From NCBI GenBank assembly GCA_017427415.1, contig JAFRSU010000076.1, forward strand, positions 124,001 through 188,000: a stretch of 64,000 bases of DNA, written 5' to 3'. Positions 62,752-64,000 of this stretch are shown one piece after another. Numbering within the stretch: the stretch's first letter is position 1; every line of letters starts with the position of its first letter. A program made the position numbers and the translations under genes. This DNA comes from Lachnospiraceae bacterium. GTDB lineage: Bacteria; Bacillota; Clostridia; Lachnospirales; Lachnospiraceae. The notes beneath the pieces are model-generated. The model made no database searches, was not told the DNA's origin, and saw nothing but the letters and a program-made list of their open reading frames with translations.

Positions 62752-62769
62752 AAAGCGGATAACCGCTTT
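62752..62769 (+). other. Hairpin after the lipoprotein gene
   Basis: AAAGCGG (62752-62758) pairs with CCGCTTT (62763-62769) around ATAA. No T run follows, so terminator activity is doubtful. Confidence 0.4.
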
Positions 62770-62784
62770 CGATAAACAACAATC

Positions 62785-62798
62785 GGCAGATATCTGCC
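62785..62798. promoter_or_regulatory. 14-bp perfect palindrome, candidate operator
   Basis: GGCAGATATCTGCC lies 24 nt before the start of the sugar-binding protein gene. Perfect dyad symmetry and position suggest a repressor or activator site, or a short mRNA hairpin. Confidence 0.4.
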
Positions 62799-62821
62799 AC
62801 ACATTTTTAAGGAGGAGAATT

Positions 62822-64000
62822 ATGAAACGAATTCTTGCGGTTTTATTAGTTCTTGCTATGGTTTTCTCTTTAGCAGCTTGCTCTAAAGATGATGACAAGA
62901 AGACTAGCGACAACAATAACACCAACACAAGCAACACATCAACCGATAGCAGCGTTCTTGACAAAGAGATCACTCTTACTCTTTGGGATATCGCTGTAGA
63001 AGGCGACGGAAACCGTCCCGCTTACGATTCAGCACTTGCTGATCTTAAGGCTAAGTACCCTAAGGTAACAATCAATGAGACAGTTACCGAGAACAACGCT
63101 TACAAGACAAAGATCAAGTCAGCTATGGGTGCTAACGAGCTTCCCGACATCTTCTTTACATGGGCTGGCGCATTCCTTGGTGACTTCGTAAACGCTGGTA
63201 AGGTTCATTGCCTTGATGACGTTTTACAGCCTTGGATCGACAACGGCGAGATGACAGCTGCTCAGCTTGGTAACAGCACTTACAACGGAAAGCACTACGG
63301 TGTTCCTACAACTTACAACATCGTTACTCTTTTCGCTAACATGGACATCCTTGCATCTGTAGGATATGATCATATTCCTGCTACTATGGATGAACTTAAT
63401 GACTGCTGCGATAAGCTTTTAGCAAAGAATATCATTCCTTTCGGCTGCGCTGGTAAGACAGATGATACTTGGTGTGTAACCGAGTACCTTGAGCCCATCA
63501 TCGAGAAGACAATCGGTGCTGCAGCTCTTAAGGATATCATGACATTTGGTAAGACCTGGAATAATCAGGGTGTTGCTTCTTCAGTAGATCTGCTTCAGAG
63601 CATGATCAAGAAGGGTTACTTCGATCCCGACGGAATGGCACTTGGTAACGAAGAAGTTAAGGCTAACTTCATGAGCGGCAAGTATGCATTCTATCAGAAC
63701 GGTTCTTGGAACTGTGGCGATTTCGCTAACAAGGAAAAGGTTAAGTTCAACGTTAAGGCTGGTGAGTTCCCTGTAGTTGATGCTGCAAACGGCAAGCTCG
63801 GTATGCTCATCGGTGGACCTTCAGATACAATCGCTGTATCAGAGGGACCTAATGCTGAAGCAGCAGCTGCATTCGCAGTTGAGCTCGGCAGACTTATTTG
63901 CCACTATGGTTACCTTAAGGGTAGCGGACTTCCTGCATGGAAGGTATGGGGCGACACAAGTGAAGTTCTTCCTATAGTTCAGGAAGTAGCTGCAATCTGT
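62822..64000 (+). CDS. Extracellular sugar-binding lipoprotein of an ABC importer, 5' part
   Basis: Open to the end of the window; 393 codons are present and the end is missing. Signal peptide with lipobox SLAAC (Cys20), then an Asn/Thr/Ser/Asp-rich linker (about 22-46), then a family-1-type solute-binding fold (ITLTLWDIAVEGDGNRPAYDSALADLKAKYPKVTIN..., LPDIFFTWAGAFLGDFVNAGKVHCLDDVL, FMSGKYAFYQNGSWNCGDF). It probably captures an oligosaccharide for an importer encoded downstream. Strong AAGGAGGAG before the ATG; GCT/AAC/GGT-rich codons unlike its neighbours suggest very high expression. Confidence 0.92.
   Translation, partial: MKRILAVLLVLAMVFSLAACSKDDDKKTSDNNNTNTSNTSTDSSVLDKEITLTLWDIAVEGDGNRPAYDSALADLKAKYPKVTINETVTENNAYKTKIKSAMGANELPDIFFTWAGAFLGDFVNAGKVHCLDDVLQPWIDNGEMTAAQLGNSTYNGKHYGVPTTYNIVTLFANMDILASVGYDHIPATMDELNDCCDKLLAKNIIPFGCAGKTDDTWCVTEYLEPIIEKTIGAAALKDIMTFGKTWNNQGVASSVDLLQSMIKKGYFDPDGMALGNEEVKANFMSGKYAFYQNGSWNCGDFANKEKVKFNVKAGEFPVVDAANGKLGMLIGGPSDTIAVSEGPNAEAAAAFAVELGRLICHYGYLKGSGLPAWKVWGDTSEVLPIVQEVAAIC

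Overview
The window is a low-to-mid GC Firmicutes chromosome segment, most likely a motile Lachnospiraceae (Butyrivibrio/Roseburia-like). The evidence is the Gram-positive fla/che order dprA...topA-codY-flgB...sigD...rpsB-tsf (the same backbone as in Bacillus subtilis), a phosphoketolase, CodY, FliY with CheC domains, CheC/CheD, and several TTG/GTG starts. No insertion sequence, CRISPR array, tRNA or rRNA was seen.

Layout. 1-7.6 kb holds the end of pheS, pheT, a phosphoketolase, a neurotransmitter:sodium symporter-type transporter and, on the minus strand, a SpoU-type RNA methyltransferase. 7.6-11 kb holds nrdR, comM and dprA. 11-14 kb is a compact four-gene unit: SpoOB-type histidine kinase, NfeD-like protein, flotillin FloA and LytTR response regulator. 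14.1-19.2 kb holds a MoxR ATPase, a DUF58 protein and a large membrane transglutaminase-like protein. 19.2-22.1 kb holds topA and codY, the latter with a near-perfect CodY box at its own promoter. 22.2-57.7 kb is one long flagellar/chemotaxis cluster: flgBC fliEFGHIJ, a MotE-like gene, fliK flgD, a hook-region gene, flgE // flbD motAB fliLM fliY fliOPQR flhBA flhFG, a PilZ gene, cheB cheA cheW cheC cheD, a small membrane protein, sigD, a FapA gene and three membrane or unknown genes. 57.9-59.8 kb is rpsB-tsf. 59.8-64 kb holds structured intergenic DNA, a minus-strand chemoreceptor, a small lipoprotein and the start of a sugar-binding lipoprotein of an ABC importer.

The cluster encodes the export gate and ATPase, rod and hook, C-ring, stator (Na+-type by motif), placement GTPase/ATPase, a c-di-GMP brake protein, and the adaptation and phosphatase arm of chemotaxis. 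Two expected parts are missing from the usual places: cheY is absent between fliY and fliO, and CheB has no receiver domain.

The most unusual material is non-coding. Family A (three copies at about 23.6, 59.9 and 60.1 kb) is a composite element placed directly behind a stop codon. Each copy has an outer stem, a terminator-like hairpin whose tip is CAAGC-NN-GCTTG, and a conserved GGAGGYTGG...ACGARTAAAC domain. Family B (two copies facing each other inside the 783-nt flhB-flhA gap) is a 250-330-nt multi-stem element with a 37-nt core, 31 of 37 positions identical between copies. I could not assign either family to a known class; both are offered as candidate undescribed structured RNA or mobile-element families.
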